This document shows positions 15,347 to 25,384 of a DNA stretch of 64,000 nt, in pieces. Source of the DNA: G963666935 sp963666935 (GTDB lineage Bacteria > Bacillota > Clostridia > Christensenellales > CAG-138); contig OY762936.1 of assembly GCA_963666935.1 (NCBI GenBank), positions 434,001 to 498,000 on the forward strand, read 5' to 3'. The notes beneath the pieces were generated by a model. That model did not search any database, was not told the origin of the DNA, and saw only the letters and a list, made by a program, of their open reading frames with translations. The stretch's first letter is position 1, and the number at the start of each line of letters is the position of its first letter. The translations under genes and the position numbers were made by a program.

Positions 15347-15733
15347 ATGACAGGACAAAGTATCTATGAGCTTGCTTCTGCTTTTTTGTATGAGAGCGAT
15401 GGCGAGGATTATGACAGCAAGGGATTTTCGGTGGGCTTTCTCAATGTTCTGTTGCAGGAATGCCTCCCTTACGAGAATAGTATTCGGGAGTGGAATGGGG
15501 CGACTCTTCTTACTTCCGCACCGAAGATTGCCTCACTATCCGAAACGATTGATTATGCGGACGCAATTACCCGTGTTGCATTACCTTATGGCTTGGCTTC
15601 GTGGTTTTTTCAGGAGGCCATGGATAACTATCAGGCTGAGAATTACAGGAATAAGTACATTGCCGCTTTGCGTGACGCCGTGAGGCTCAATGCGGAAGAT
15701 ACGGTAGATGTATATGGTGGTTACAATGCCTAA
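15347..15733 (+). CDS. Head-tail connector protein
   Basis: A 128-residue mainly helical protein directly after the capsid gene, with an AGGAGG site before its ATG. No clear motif is seen. Position and size fit an adaptor that docks on the portal. The next gene overlaps its end by eight bases. Confidence 0.6.
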   Translation: MTGQSIYELASAFLYESDGEDYDSKGFSVGFLNVLLQECLPYENSIREWNGATLLTSAPKIASLSETIDYADAITRVALPYGLASWFFQEAMDNYQAENYRNKYIAALRDAVRLNAEDTVDVYGGYNA

Positions 15734-17966
15734 GATTGTAACGCCTAGAAGTATTACGAATACCTCTCTGTATACGAAACGGTATGAGAAGTTTACAGGC
15801 GTAGACTTCTCAACCGATCCGACACAGGTTAAAGACTATAGAAGCCCTTATGCACAAAACATTATTTCCGATAAGGCCGGATTTCCACAAAAACGGCTGG
15901 GCTGGCGCACGATATTCAACGTGGATTCTCCCATTAATGGCATGTACTATTGTGTCTTTGAGAGTGGCACCGGGCTGTTTATTATTCATGGGGGCACAAA
16001 ACTGTACACATGGGATGAGACTACTGCTACGCAGATCTACGACTCCATGGCGGATGCCCGGAGTACGTTCTTTGCGCATAATGGGAAGTTGTACATCCTT
16101 GATGGCGCCAATTACATGGTGTGCAAAGAAATTGAATCAGAGGGCGTGTATTCCTACACGGTTTCCAGCGTGGCGAATGATAGCGATACCTTTATTCCCA
16201 CGACCCTGATCGGTGTACCACCGGCCGGCGGCGGAACCACCTTTGAAGCGGTGAATCTTTTGAACAAAGCCCGCAAAAATTCTTTTGCAGGCGACGCGCT
16301 TTCTCATCTGTATCACTTGGACGCAAAAACCTTGGATTCCATTGATAGCGTTCAAATCGAGAGCGTGGAGCAGGCCGTGGCAACGACACAATGGGCGAGG
16401 AGCGAAGACGATGAAGGAACTTGTGTATCCTTTATCGTTCCTTCTGTGGCTTCGTCCGGAAACGTGTATTTGAGCGTAAGCAGCCGAGACTATATGGCTG
16501 TAAATGCCAGTAACGTACAAATTGCCATGACATCGCTTACGCCGTCCGCGAGAGCGTCCTATCTGCTCACCGATGATAAGGATACATCCGGCGATTACTA
16601 TCTTGCAAAACCGTTCACCTATGTTGCAGCCGCAGGGGAAACCCCGGAAAATTGCCCGACGTTGACTGCTACCAGGGCGGGCAATACTTTTACGCTTACC
16701 TCCGATGAATATATCAAAGACCTGATCAATGGCACCGTAGAATTTGCACAGCCCCCCGGGGAGTATTCGGGTGGAAGCGGAATTGATAATGTGGTGATCC
16801 AATTTTCCAAGACCATTGAGGGCTATGCGGACAAGATCAACAAATGCACGATCCATACATTTTACGGGTACAACAACGACAATAGACTGTTCTTCTCCGG
16901 CAATCCAGATTCACAGAACACCGACTGGCAGAGTGGGCTGGACGATCCGACCTACTTCCCGGATACGGGATACAACAGCATCGGGGCCGACACTTCCGCG
17001 ATTATGGGATACCTGAAACAATATGATTCCTTGGTGATCGTCAAGAGCGACAACGAACAGGACGCGGAAATTTTCCTTCGCACCGCTGAAATGGATTCCG
17101 ACAATCACGTGCTGTTTCCTGTAAAGCAGGGCATCAAGGGCGTTGGCGCAATTAGCAAACATAGCTTTGCCACGCTACGGGATGACCCCCTGTTTCTTGC
17201 CCGCGAAGGTGTGTTTGGGATCTCTTCCACAAACGTGCAGCAGGAGCGCGTGGTGCAGGACCGGTCTTTCTTTGTGAATAACTACCTTTCATCTGAAAAC
17301 TCGTTAAATGAAGCCGTTGCGACAGTCTGGAACGGCTACTATGTGCTGGCGGTGAACGGTCAGTGTTATGTGGCGGATTCGCGCCAGAGGTCGACCGTCA
17401 CGGGTACCGGAAGCAAATACTCGGAAAGTGGTTCCTACGTCCAATACGGCTATGAGTGGTACTACTGGACGAATATCCCGGCGCGCTGTTTGTTGGAAAA
17501 TAATGGAGACCTGTACTTCGGAACGTCTGACGGTACCGTGTGCCGCTTCAATACGGACAGAACCACAATGAGCAGATTTAATGACGACGGGGATGCCATT
17601 GTGGCCCGGTGGTCCACCAAGATGGATGACTTTGACTGGATCACCAGAAACAAAACGCTCACAAAAAAAGGCTGCGGGATCATGATTAAGCCCTATACCC
17701 GGTCCAGCGTTAAGATTTATGCGATCACGGACAAAAGCTCTAAGACCCAGATCCAGTCAAAGAGCATGGATATCCTGGACTTTGCGGATATCAACTTCGG
17801 CAGGTTCACATTCAACACATTAGATAACCCGCAGGTAAAGGCTTTCAACAAAAAGATGAAGAAGTTTATCGTGCTTCAATTAATCTTTGAAAACAATTCA
17901 ATAGATGAGGGTTTCGGGATATACGGAGTGCAGATTCAGTATGCCATCGGCGGGTATGTGAAGTGA
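15726..17966 (+). CDS. Large phage tail/stabilisation protein
   Basis: The start at 15726 (MPKIVTPRS) gives 746 residues. Strand-rich repeats such as GMYYCVFESGTGLFIIHGG and STFFAHNGKLYILDG suggest a beta-propeller, as in P22 gp10-like hub/packaged-DNA stabilisation proteins. Transposed to this locus, it would form the short tail hub after the connector. No tape-measure or tail-tube gene is present. The family match is by pattern, not proven. Confidence 0.6.
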   Translation: MPKIVTPRSITNTSLYTKRYEKFTGVDFSTDPTQVKDYRSPYAQNIISDKAGFPQKRLGWRTIFNVDSPINGMYYCVFESGTGLFIIHGGTKLYTWDETTATQIYDSMADARSTFFAHNGKLYILDGANYMVCKEIESEGVYSYTVSSVANDSDTFIPTTLIGVPPAGGGTTFEAVNLLNKARKNSFAGDALSHLYHLDAKTLDSIDSVQIESVEQAVATTQWARSEDDEGTCVSFIVPSVASSGNVYLSVSSRDYMAVNASNVQIAMTSLTPSARASYLLTDDKDTSGDYYLAKPFTYVAAAGETPENCPTLTATRAGNTFTLTSDEYIKDLINGTVEFAQPPGEYSGGSGIDNVVIQFSKTIEGYADKINKCTIHTFYGYNNDNRLFFSGNPDSQNTDWQSGLDDPTYFPDTGYNSIGADTSAIMGYLKQYDSLVIVKSDNEQDAEIFLRTAEMDSDNHVLFPVKQGIKGVGAISKHSFATLRDDPLFLAREGVFGISSTNVQQERVVQDRSFFVNNYLSSENSLNEAVATVWNGYYVLAVNGQCYVADSRQRSTVTGTGSKYSESGSYVQYGYEWYYWTNIPARCLLENNGDLYFGTSDGTVCRFNTDRTTMSRFNDDGDAIVARWSTKMDDFDWITRNKTLTKKGCGIMIKPYTRSSVKIYAITDKSSKTQIQSKSMDILDFADINFGRFTFNTLDNPQVKAFNKKMKKFIVLQLIFENNSIDEGFGIYGVQIQYAIGGYVK

Positions 17967-18013
17967 AGGCCATGCCTAAAACAATGTGCTAAAAACGAAA
18001 AAGGAGAAAATCT

Positions 18014-18715
18014 GTGTCTAATAATAATTATTTCACAAATGACGCCCACCCTCCGGAGGGAATAAATAGTAAAGCCGACGTCAAGGCCATGCAGTCCTAT
18101 CTGGTGAGCGAAGGGTATTCCGTAGGCCGTACCGGCATGGATGGCATTTGGGGTAAAAATACCCAGGCGGCTTACGATCAATATCTCAATAGCAAAAAGC
18201 CGCGTTGGCAGAACAGCGGAGGAGATTATAATGTATCCGCTTCTTATGATAAAGCGCGCAATGCTTATGACGATGCTCTCAATGCCGCATATGAGCAGAC
18301 AAAGGGAAAATATCTTACTCAGGCAGAAGATTTAAAGACGCAGTACGACAATGTCCGCGGGAAGGTTTATACCAATTCCAGGCTTTCGGCAATCGGAAAC
18401 AACGAGGCGCTGGCCTCTATGGGATTGGCGGGGAATATTTACGATGCTCCCGCAAGCGGGTACAGCGAGACTTCCCGCGTTGCCGAAAATACTGCCATGA
18501 GAAATTCGTTAAACACTACAAATTTGTCTGAGCAGAAGGCACGGGATCAAGTTGCGCAGGCGATCATTGACGCAGGTTACGCAAAGGATCAGGCCAGCGC
18601 ACAGTTTGCCGCAAATTCATTACTTCAGGAGGCTCAGGCGAAGCTGAATTACCAGATTGCGCTGGAGCAATTGCAGTACCAGTATGACGCACTGAATGCA
18701 TCACTGGGTCGATAA
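18014..18715 (+). CDS. Phage virion protein with peptidoglycan-binding-like N-terminus
   Basis: A GTG start behind AGGAGA; 233 residues. Residues about 17-60 (KADVKAMQSYLVSEGYSVGR, then DGIWGKNTQAAYDQY) follow the PG_binding_1 repeat. The remainder is Ala/Gln-rich and helical. In a short-tailed phage this may be an ejection protein that contacts the wall during entry. Confidence 0.6.
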   Translation: MSNNNYFTNDAHPPEGINSKADVKAMQSYLVSEGYSVGRTGMDGIWGKNTQAAYDQYLNSKKPRWQNSGGDYNVSASYDKARNAYDDALNAAYEQTKGKYLTQAEDLKTQYDNVRGKVYTNSRLSAIGNNEALASMGLAGNIYDAPASGYSETSRVAENTAMRNSLNTTNLSEQKARDQVAQAIIDAGYAKDQASAQFAANSLLQEAQAKLNYQIALEQLQYQYDALNASLGR

Positions 18716-18734
18716 GAATTAAGGGGGTAGAGAT

Positions 18735-20438
18735 ATGCCAGAGACACCGAAACAGATCCTCGAAAGGCTGCTGGGTATAGATGCGCTTAATAGAAAGATA
18801 AATAGGAACAATACTGGCCCCATTGATATGGAGGCCTTTAAAGAGTATGCTCGTAAAGATCTGATCAATAAAAACATTGCGAACAATGCTGGCCCCACTA
18901 AAAAAAATATTGATGCCATTCAAGAGTATGCTCGTAAGGATTTGATCAATAGAAGCGCTAATAAAAATAGTGCTTCTATTAGTTTAGATGTCCTTGAAGA
19001 GCTTCTTCGTAAGAATCTGTTGAATCAAAACATTGCGAACAATGCTGGTCTTAATAATATGAACACCCTCGCCGTTGGCAGAAATGGGGAGACCGGTATC
19101 AGTGCAGGAAGGGTTCCGACAGGTACAAATATCATTTTAGAACCGCGCATCGGGGATTCACGCGCAACCACTACGCTGGGTACTGGGAATATCTCGGCAG
19201 AACTCCGCAATCCCCGGATTAGACAATATCTAATGCGTACCGGGAATTTTCCTGCCGAGATTGAGGAATACTCTCTCGGTACGCCAGATAGGACGGCCTC
19301 GACATTACCCAAGGGCACTGATGAATTGAATTCGGATTCGGTGGAAGCTTATGACACCGCACGGGTGCAGATAGGGGACGAACAACAGGCGCTGATTGAT
19401 GAAGCTGCAGAGATTATGGCACAAGATGTACGGAGCGGGGATGATGTCAAGCGGTTGCGGGAAATTGAAAGGCTGCTTAAAGATGCAAATGACGAGGAGG
19501 CATTGTTGCAGCTGCGAACTGCATTAGAGGACAGAATTCAGGAGTTGATAGATGAAGAGATTGAGATTACTGCACTAGGCGTTCATGGGGACCACAAGCG
19601 GTTGCGGCAACTTTATGCGTGGCGTAGGGATTTAAAGGGCGAGCTGTCATGGATGCTGCTAATGGGAAAATACGAGGAATTATTGGTGCCAGGGAATGAA
19701 GGGCGCAAAGCTTTTGGTAGTGATAATTGGGCAAGATATACTGAACTTGCGTTAAAGGACCAGCTTACAAGTGACGAAAAAAAAGAAGCCAAAGCGGCGC
19801 TTAACGCTATTAAGGAAAAATATCCGAATATTAATAATGTTGTTGGGGACCCATATCAGTATCCGAATGATATCTATAATGCGGCTGTTCTTTTATCATT
19901 AAAATCAGTAGGCGATTCACTTTTTGCTGGCTATGCTGAAAACATAGGCCTTGATTGGATTGGAGATAGATTAAACGATCTCGGAGAACTAAATTCGTCC
20001 GATATATTGAGCTTTCAAGAACGTACTGAAGTAGCCAAAAGAGCAAATCCTACTGCCGCCACAATTGGGGAATGGGGGGGAACTGCTACAGTAACAGTTG
20101 CTGTTGGTTGGCTTGTGGGAGCTGCACTTAGTGAGATTCCCGCCTATTTAGCTCTTTCTAAGGGTGCGCAAACTCTTGTTAAGGGTGCAGCTATAACCGC
20201 GGCCGTGACAGGGTATCAGAATATTACTGATACGGAAACTAAAGCAGAACATGACGAGCATGAGCAGCAGAAAAAAGAATTCTATGCAAAGAAGGGGATT
20301 GAATACGATCCGAAAGAATATAGTTTTTGGAATCAGTTGACTGATGTGATAAACAAATCAATTCTAGAAGGCTTTAAAAGTTTACTTGAAGGCGGCGCTA
20401 AAATGGGTGCCGGAAAATTGCTTGATTTACTGGACTGA
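18735..20438 (+). CDS. Phage internal virion/ejection protein candidate
   Basis: A 567-residue protein behind AAGGGGG. The first 110 residues carry three repeats of the type FKEYARKDLINKNIANNAG. Long acidic coils follow. A hydrophobic stretch near residues 448-490 (TATVTVAVGWLVGAALSEIP) could insert into a membrane. This layout suits a protein that leaves the capsid and lines the DNA entry channel. No family recognised. Confidence 0.55.
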   Translation: MPETPKQILERLLGIDALNRKINRNNTGPIDMEAFKEYARKDLINKNIANNAGPTKKNIDAIQEYARKDLINRSANKNSASISLDVLEELLRKNLLNQNIANNAGLNNMNTLAVGRNGETGISAGRVPTGTNIILEPRIGDSRATTTLGTGNISAELRNPRIRQYLMRTGNFPAEIEEYSLGTPDRTASTLPKGTDELNSDSVEAYDTARVQIGDEQQALIDEAAEIMAQDVRSGDDVKRLREIERLLKDANDEEALLQLRTALEDRIQELIDEEIEITALGVHGDHKRLRQLYAWRRDLKGELSWMLLMGKYEELLVPGNEGRKAFGSDNWARYTELALKDQLTSDEKKEAKAALNAIKEKYPNINNVVGDPYQYPNDIYNAAVLLSLKSVGDSLFAGYAENIGLDWIGDRLNDLGELNSSDILSFQERTEVAKRANPTAATIGEWGGTATVTVAVGWLVGAALSEIPAYLALSKGAQTLVKGAAITAAVTGYQNITDTETKAEHDEHEQQKKEFYAKKGIEYDPKEYSFWNQLTDVINKSILEGFKSLLEGGAKMGAGKLLDLLD

Positions 20439-20568
20439 TGAAGTAATTTTTGAAGCTAACCCGGATAAAACGACTGTGATTTCCTTAATTCGTGCAGTTT
20501 TCTACGAGGTGTGACGACCCTACAACATGCAACCTGCCCCTTAACCCACTCTGCGGACTAATGTGCCT

Positions 20569-20600
20569 GCGCCGGGGTCGCTTGCGACCCCGGCGCTTTT
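20569..20600 (+). terminator. Strong intrinsic terminator
   Basis: A perfect 13-pair stem (GCGCCGGGGTCGC with its complement) around a two-base loop, followed by TTTT. It closes the head and tail-hub block before the receptor-binding genes. The rest of 20439-20698 shows no gene. Confidence 0.9.
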
Positions 20601-20698
20601 CTGCATAATTTCAAGTCGAAAAAAGCAAGTCGGTATCATTGAACGATTGAAATAACAAACCGGAGCCAAATCCCCCTCTTTTGTGAAAGGAGAGCAAA

Positions 20699-21493
20699 AT
20701 GTCACTGACAGATAATAAGATAAGTACATGGACCAGCCCAATCGTGGGCGAAGCAGATCAGCCATCTAGAACGGCCTCAGAAATGAAGGCCGTTTTTGAT
20801 GCCAACAGTAACGAGTTGAAGACAGCGTTAAACAATCTGATTGATGCGCTTGTGGCTTCAGGAGGGTCTGCGGAGATAGGTTCTGCTGCATTCTCGGATG
20901 TGGAAGCGGGGACGGTACTTTCACAGCTCGAGGCGCTCAGGGAATTACTTGACGATAGAGTTGAATCTATCTCCATCGGTACGGTAACCACGGGCGCGGC
21001 TGGTTCCTCCGCATCCGTTTCTGTTAGCGGGACAATGCCGCATATTGTGCTGAGCTTCACCATCCCCAAGGGCGATGCGGGCGATCCTACCGCTCCGCAC
21101 CACGCACAGCACGCAATCGGCGGGGACGATGCGGTTACTCCGGCGTCTATTGGAGCAGCAACAGCAGATCACAATCACAATTCAACGTATGCTGCAATCG
21201 ACCACACACATACAGGAACATACGAACCCGCACGACTTCAATTTACTTCTGTTGCGGTAGATACGGACGATTTTGCAGCAGATACAACCTATGATGATTA
21301 TGGATACAAGGCCGACATAACCCTAACGGGCGTTACTGTGTCAATGGTGGCTGATGTTGTATTTGATCCTGTCGAAGCTGCAAGCGGTAATTTTGCGGCT
21401 GTTGTCTCATGTGGGACGGGGGTCGTAACAATCTATGCGGCAGCTGTTCCAGAAGAAGATTTCACAATCCCGACGATCATTGTTTGGAGGTAA
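20699..21493 (+). CDS. Receptor-binding tail protein, copy 1
   Basis: A 264-residue protein. Residues 1-125 are nearly the same as in the gene at 23158 (MSLTDNKISTWT, TASEMKAVFDANSNELKTAL, SIGTVTTGAAGSSASVSVSG). A collagen-like or baseplate-type segment follows (IPKGDAGDPTAPHHAQHAIG), and then a different C-terminal beta domain. The shared part probably docks on the tail and the private part binds the host surface. Confidence 0.7.
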   Translation: MSLTDNKISTWTSPIVGEADQPSRTASEMKAVFDANSNELKTALNNLIDALVASGGSAEIGSAAFSDVEAGTVLSQLEALRELLDDRVESISIGTVTTGAAGSSASVSVSGTMPHIVLSFTIPKGDAGDPTAPHHAQHAIGGDDAVTPASIGAATADHNHNSTYAAIDHTHTGTYEPARLQFTSVAVDTDDFAADTTYDDYGYKADITLTGVTVSMVADVVFDPVEAASGNFAAVVSCGTGVVTIYAAAVPEEDFTIPTIIVWR

Positions 21494-21497
21494 TAAA

Positions 21498-22463
21498 ATG
21501 GCTATTGGAAAAACAAACTCTGCTGGCGGGAAAAAGAAGCTGCGAACCGAAATCATCATGTGGGATCAGAATTGGGTAGCACCAATCACCGGAAACATAA
21601 GTGTACGTCTTTTTGGCGGTGGTGGTGGCGGCGGTGGCTACTATACCAATGGGCATAGTTATTACGGAAGTGGTGGCGGTGGTGGTCATATGGCACACGA
21701 TACGATCTCCGTAACAAAGGGAGACACCTTTGCGGTCACCATCGGCGCAGGCGGAGGCGGCGGCGCGGCAAACTTATCCAGCTACGTTGCCGGAACAGGC
21801 GGGACAACGTCCTTTTCGACGCTTTTAAGCGCATCGGGTGGATCTGGTGGAATTTCCGGTGGTGGTGCTGGTGGTGCTGGTGGAACCGGTGGTGGTGGTG
21901 GTGCTGGTGGTTATAACGGCGGATCCGGAGGCGCCGGGTCATATGGCGGCGGCGGCGGCGGTGGCGATGGCATCGACTACGGCGGAAATGGCGGGAACGG
22001 AGGCACATATGGTGGCGGTGGTGGCGGTGGCCGCTACGGAGGCGCTGGCGGCACATATGGAGGGAATGGTGGCGCTCCAAACTCTAATGGAGCGAACGGA
22101 ACCAATACAATCGGACTGGGGCTAGACTACGAGGGTACTGGACTAGGAGCCGCATCAAGCGCAACTGGCGGCGGTGGTGGTGGCGGGTATGGAGGTAACG
22201 GCGGGTCTACTGGTAATAATAATAATTCCGGCGGCGGCGGAGGCGGATACGGAGGCAACGGAGGCTCAGGTCCGTATGCCGGTGGAGGCGGTGGCGGCTA
22301 CGGAGGCGCTGGAGGACACGGCGGTGGTGGCTATGGTCCAAATGGGACTGGTGGCAGCGGTGGACCTGGAGGAATTGCCGCTGGCGGTGGCGGGAACGGA
22401 TATATGAATCAACCTGGTTACGCCGGTGGCCAAGGACTCTGCGTTATCCAATATTATGACTAG
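21498..22463 (+). CDS. Glycine-rich phage tail protein
   Basis: The start at 21498 follows TGGAGGTAA; 321 residues. After a short beta start (VAPITGNISVRLFGGGGGG) most of the protein is Gly-Gly-Gly blocks with Tyr and Asn (GGGYGGNGG). It ends QGLCVIQYYD. This is the Gly-rich domain found on phage tail fibres and adhesins, which stacks polyglycine helices. The DNA is a GGC/GGT-rich repeat that may expand or contract. Confidence 0.75.
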   Translation: MAIGKTNSAGGKKKLRTEIIMWDQNWVAPITGNISVRLFGGGGGGGGYYTNGHSYYGSGGGGGHMAHDTISVTKGDTFAVTIGAGGGGGAANLSSYVAGTGGTTSFSTLLSASGGSGGISGGGAGGAGGTGGGGGAGGYNGGSGGAGSYGGGGGGGDGIDYGGNGGNGGTYGGGGGGGRYGGAGGTYGGNGGAPNSNGANGTNTIGLGLDYEGTGLGAASSATGGGGGGGYGGNGGSTGNNNNSGGGGGGYGGNGGSGPYAGGGGGGYGGAGGHGGGGYGPNGTGGSGGPGGIAAGGGGNGYMNQPGYAGGQGLCVIQYYD

Positions 22464-22471
22464 GAGGAATC

Positions 22472-22846
22472 ATGAAAATATTTCAGATATTCGGTGGATT
22501 CTGCCACTGGGATGCAACCAGAAAGCATCCCACCCTTGAGTCCACCATCGGTTATTATGCGCCAAACATTGTGTTTGTTGAAGCGCCTGATACAGTATGG
22601 GAAGGCTGGGGCTATGATGACACACAGGAAGGTGACGCGAGATTCATTCAGCCGTCGTTGCCAGAGCCGTCACAGTGGACTACGGAAAGCGGCGAACTGC
22701 GCCAATGGATGTATGATACATCTACTGGCACATTTTATCTTGCAGATGGCGACGGAAAGCCCATCCCGACAGAGGATCTGGCGGCAACTATCGATAACAT
22801 GCAAGCCGCACTTGCTGAGATGGGCGTTAATCCGGAGGGTACATAA
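22472..22846 (+). CDS. Tail-associated protein
   Basis: A 124-residue protein behind TAGGAGGAA. Trp-rich beta sequence (HWDATRKHPTLESTIGYYAP, VWEGWGYDD) with a helical tail. It sits after the Gly-rich fibre gene, as fibre-assembly or fibre-tip proteins often do. No named family. Confidence 0.6.
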   Translation: MKIFQIFGGFCHWDATRKHPTLESTIGYYAPNIVFVEAPDTVWEGWGYDDTQEGDARFIQPSLPEPSQWTTESGELRQWMYDTSTGTFYLADGDGKPIPTEDLAATIDNMQAALAEMGVNPEGT

Positions 22847-22966
22847 ATGGGAAGATGGCTAGAAGAGGTGCAAAGAAATTCCGATCACAGCTTGACGGGG
22901 TTCGCTCCCTCAATATCGGATAATCTGAGCGCAGTAAATGCAGCGCCTGATTCATTCAAGCCCTGA
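22847..22966 (+). CDS. 39-residue small protein in the tail region
   Basis: The ATG comes directly after the previous stop, behind a GGAGGG ribosome site. The product is MGRWLEEVQRNSDHSLTGF and 20 more residues, soluble, with no known family. Good signals support translation. The gap 22967-23157 repeats features of 20640-20698 (a ribosome site and MSLTDNK start). Confidence 0.6.
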   Translation: MGRWLEEVQRNSDHSLTGFAPSISDNLSAVNAAPDSFKP

Positions 22967-23157
22967 CAAGGTGGATTTGTGCAATGCTGTATCTCTTTCC
23001 ATGTGGGCGAAGTGAGAACTGAAAACGGTATCCCATACGAATGCATGTAGGCCCATACCAATCACGAGGGAAAATACCCTTGATTGCAAATGGCATAATA
23101 TGAGAAAGGCCAAGTGGGGGGATCCATTTCCTCCATTTTCTATGAAAGGAAAATAAT

Positions 23158-24711
23158 ATGTCACTGACAGATAATAAGATCAGCACTTGGACGAATCCAA
23201 TTGGTAACGAAGCGGATCAGCCTCAGCGAACGGCCTCGGAAATGAAGGCCGTTTTTGATGCCAACAGCAATGAGTTGAAGACCGCGTTAAACGCATTAAT
23301 TGATGATCTCGTTGGTTCGGAAGGCTCGGCGGAGATCGGCTCGGCGGCTTTGGACGATGTTGACGCTGGTACGCTTTATTCGCAGCTTGTTGCATTACGG
23401 GAACTGATTGACGAGCGTGTGGAAACCATTTCAATCGGCACGGTAACAACGGGCGCGGCAGGTTCTTCCGCGTCCGTTTCTGTTTCGGGGACACTTCCCA
23501 ATCTTGAGTTAAACTTCACCATCCCCAAAGGTGACGCTGGCGACCCTGCGGCGGCACATGCGGCGCAACATGCATCGGATGGTGATGATCCCGTTTCACC
23601 TGCATCGATTGGAGCGCTGGAGGCAGTATCGGCAGATATCGCGCTTTATGTCGCAACGACAGGAGATGATAGTAATCCCGGAACATCTGGAGAGCCCTTC
23701 GCTACCATTCAAAAAGCTATTGATTCTACACCTAGAAACATGAATGGTTATCGCGCAACTGTCTATATTGCCGCTGGGACGTACACAGAAAATATAACCG
23801 TTGCAAATATTTCAGGTGGATCTGTTGGATTGTGCTTGACGGGGAATGTGATAATAAATGGATACATTACTGCACTGTATAATGATACTTTGAATATTTA
23901 TGGTAACAATGGAAATTTCGGAAGAACTCTGACCATAAACGCAAATAGTAGTACATCTCCTCTGTACGCACAATATGGTATGATTCAACTCTACCAAACA
24001 GTTATCACCAACGTTAATGCAGGCTCGTATTGTACATATGCAGTTTGGGCAAAGGCTGGTTCCGTTTGCCTTGCGAATTACAATTCAACCACTCCATATT
24101 TTATTGTGTCAGGAGGAACTAGTGGTTGTATTTTGGCAAGCCACAATGGTCAATTTTCTGCTGATGCCGTATTTACTGTGAGCGATTCTCCAATAGGCTT
24201 GCGCGCTGCGGCAGGCATGGTCCTATGCGCCTACACCGTCACTTATACGAGCATTGCTACACAAACACGCGAGGACTACGGAGGAATTATTCTCGCAAAT
24301 AGACGTGGCATTTCTTCAGTTGACTATATCGCCGCAGGCAGTAATGGCAACTTAACTTTATCAGCTGTAAAATATGCATCCCAGGCACTGAGTGCCTCCG
24401 AACAGCTCCAGGCAAGACAAAACATCAACGCCGTTGCTGCTCCAGCCACCGTATCTGATACGGGATCCATTACCGTGACGATGGCAGACAACACAGAATA
24501 CACATACACCGGCGTGACGAGCCTCGCCATTACTGGCGCGGCCGTGAACTGCCACGGGTGGATTACCTTCGATTCATCCACTCCTACCGTGACAGACCCC
24601 ACGGGCTTCTCTGGTGAATCCGGCGACGACATAGCTGACGGCGCGGCTTCCGAGGTGTGGGAGTTTAACTGCGAAAACGGCTATATCGTGTGGAAGAATT
24701 GGGGTGCTTGA
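23158..24711 (+). CDS. Receptor-binding tail protein, copy 2, beta-helix
   Basis: A 517-residue protein. Its first 125 residues duplicate copy 1 at 20699. Residues about 160-380 are a right-handed beta-helix of pectate-lyase type, beginning VATTGDDSNPGTSGEPFATI. A beta-sandwich C-terminus follows. Beta-helix tail spikes bind or cut surface glycans. It probably gives the phage a second host-range determinant. Confidence 0.75.
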   Translation: MSLTDNKISTWTNPIGNEADQPQRTASEMKAVFDANSNELKTALNALIDDLVGSEGSAEIGSAALDDVDAGTLYSQLVALRELIDERVETISIGTVTTGAAGSSASVSVSGTLPNLELNFTIPKGDAGDPAAAHAAQHASDGDDPVSPASIGALEAVSADIALYVATTGDDSNPGTSGEPFATIQKAIDSTPRNMNGYRATVYIAAGTYTENITVANISGGSVGLCLTGNVIINGYITALYNDTLNIYGNNGNFGRTLTINANSSTSPLYAQYGMIQLYQTVITNVNAGSYCTYAVWAKAGSVCLANYNSTTPYFIVSGGTSGCILASHNGQFSADAVFTVSDSPIGLRAAAGMVLCAYTVTYTSIATQTREDYGGIILANRRGISSVDYIAAGSNGNLTLSAVKYASQALSASEQLQARQNINAVAAPATVSDTGSITVTMADNTEYTYTGVTSLAITGAAVNCHGWITFDSSTPTVTDPTGFSGESGDDIADGAASEVWEFNCENGYIVWKNWGA

Positions 24712-24712
24712 T

Positions 24713-25375
24713 ATGAATAGACGAAGGGCCTTACAGCTAGCAACAGCAAATACTCCGCGTCCAGCGGGGACGGTTCTGTTGCTCCACGCCAACGATTCAG
24801 CGGCAGACGCAACGGGAACATATTCACCTACATGGACAGGCACGGCGGCATATGCTACTGGTAAATTTGGAAAAGCGTTTGACGTTTCTAGTGGAAATTA
24901 TGTTCATGCCGGGACTACAATTGGATTTTCAAACTATCAAAACTTTACAATTGCGGGATGGTTTAAGTTTAATAATCTTTCCGGATTTGGAGGTATAGCG
25001 GCGGGAACCACAACATCTTTCAGGAACTTAACCGGGTATGCATTATATACCTGCGACACAGCAGTTCAGTTTAGAGTTTACTATTACGAATCAATGCCAT
25101 TAGGCATATCAGGAGGAACGCTAGTAGTTGGACAATGGCACCACATTGCAGTTACGCGAAGCTCTGGAACAATACGGATATTTATTAATGGAATATCCGT
25201 AGCGAGCGGTACGCTTAATGATTCTATACTTGGTGGCGTTAATTTTAGGATAGGAGCCTCGCAGCTAGTGGATAGTTATTACCGCATGGACGGCGTGGTT
25301 GATGAGTTTATTGTAGTTAAAAATGCTGCTCTTTGGACTTCCAATTTCACGCCGCCCACAAAACCCTACGCATAA
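24713..25375 (+). CDS. LamG/concanavalin-fold tail protein
   Basis: The ATG at 24713 gives 220 residues; a GTG at 24704 is possible. A LamG-type jelly-roll starts at VLLLHANDSAADATG and includes NFTIAGWFKFNN, GQWHHIAVTRSSGTIRIFIN and DEFIVVKNAALW. Such domains bind sugars. It directly follows the beta-helix protein and may be part of the same fibre. Confidence 0.8.
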   Translation: MNRRRALQLATANTPRPAGTVLLLHANDSAADATGTYSPTWTGTAAYATGKFGKAFDVSSGNYVHAGTTIGFSNYQNFTIAGWFKFNNLSGFGGIAAGTTTSFRNLTGYALYTCDTAVQFRVYYYESMPLGISGGTLVVGQWHHIAVTRSSGTIRIFINGISVASGTLNDSILGGVNFRIGASQLVDSYYRMDGVVDEFIVVKNAALWTSNFTPPTKPYA

Positions 25376-25384
25376 GGAGGCTGC

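Noticed and set aside
21600..22400. GGC/GGT-rich tract taken as a CRISPR-like or minisatellite array
   Set aside because: The repeats are irregular and encode one in-frame Gly-rich tail protein with good start and stop signals.
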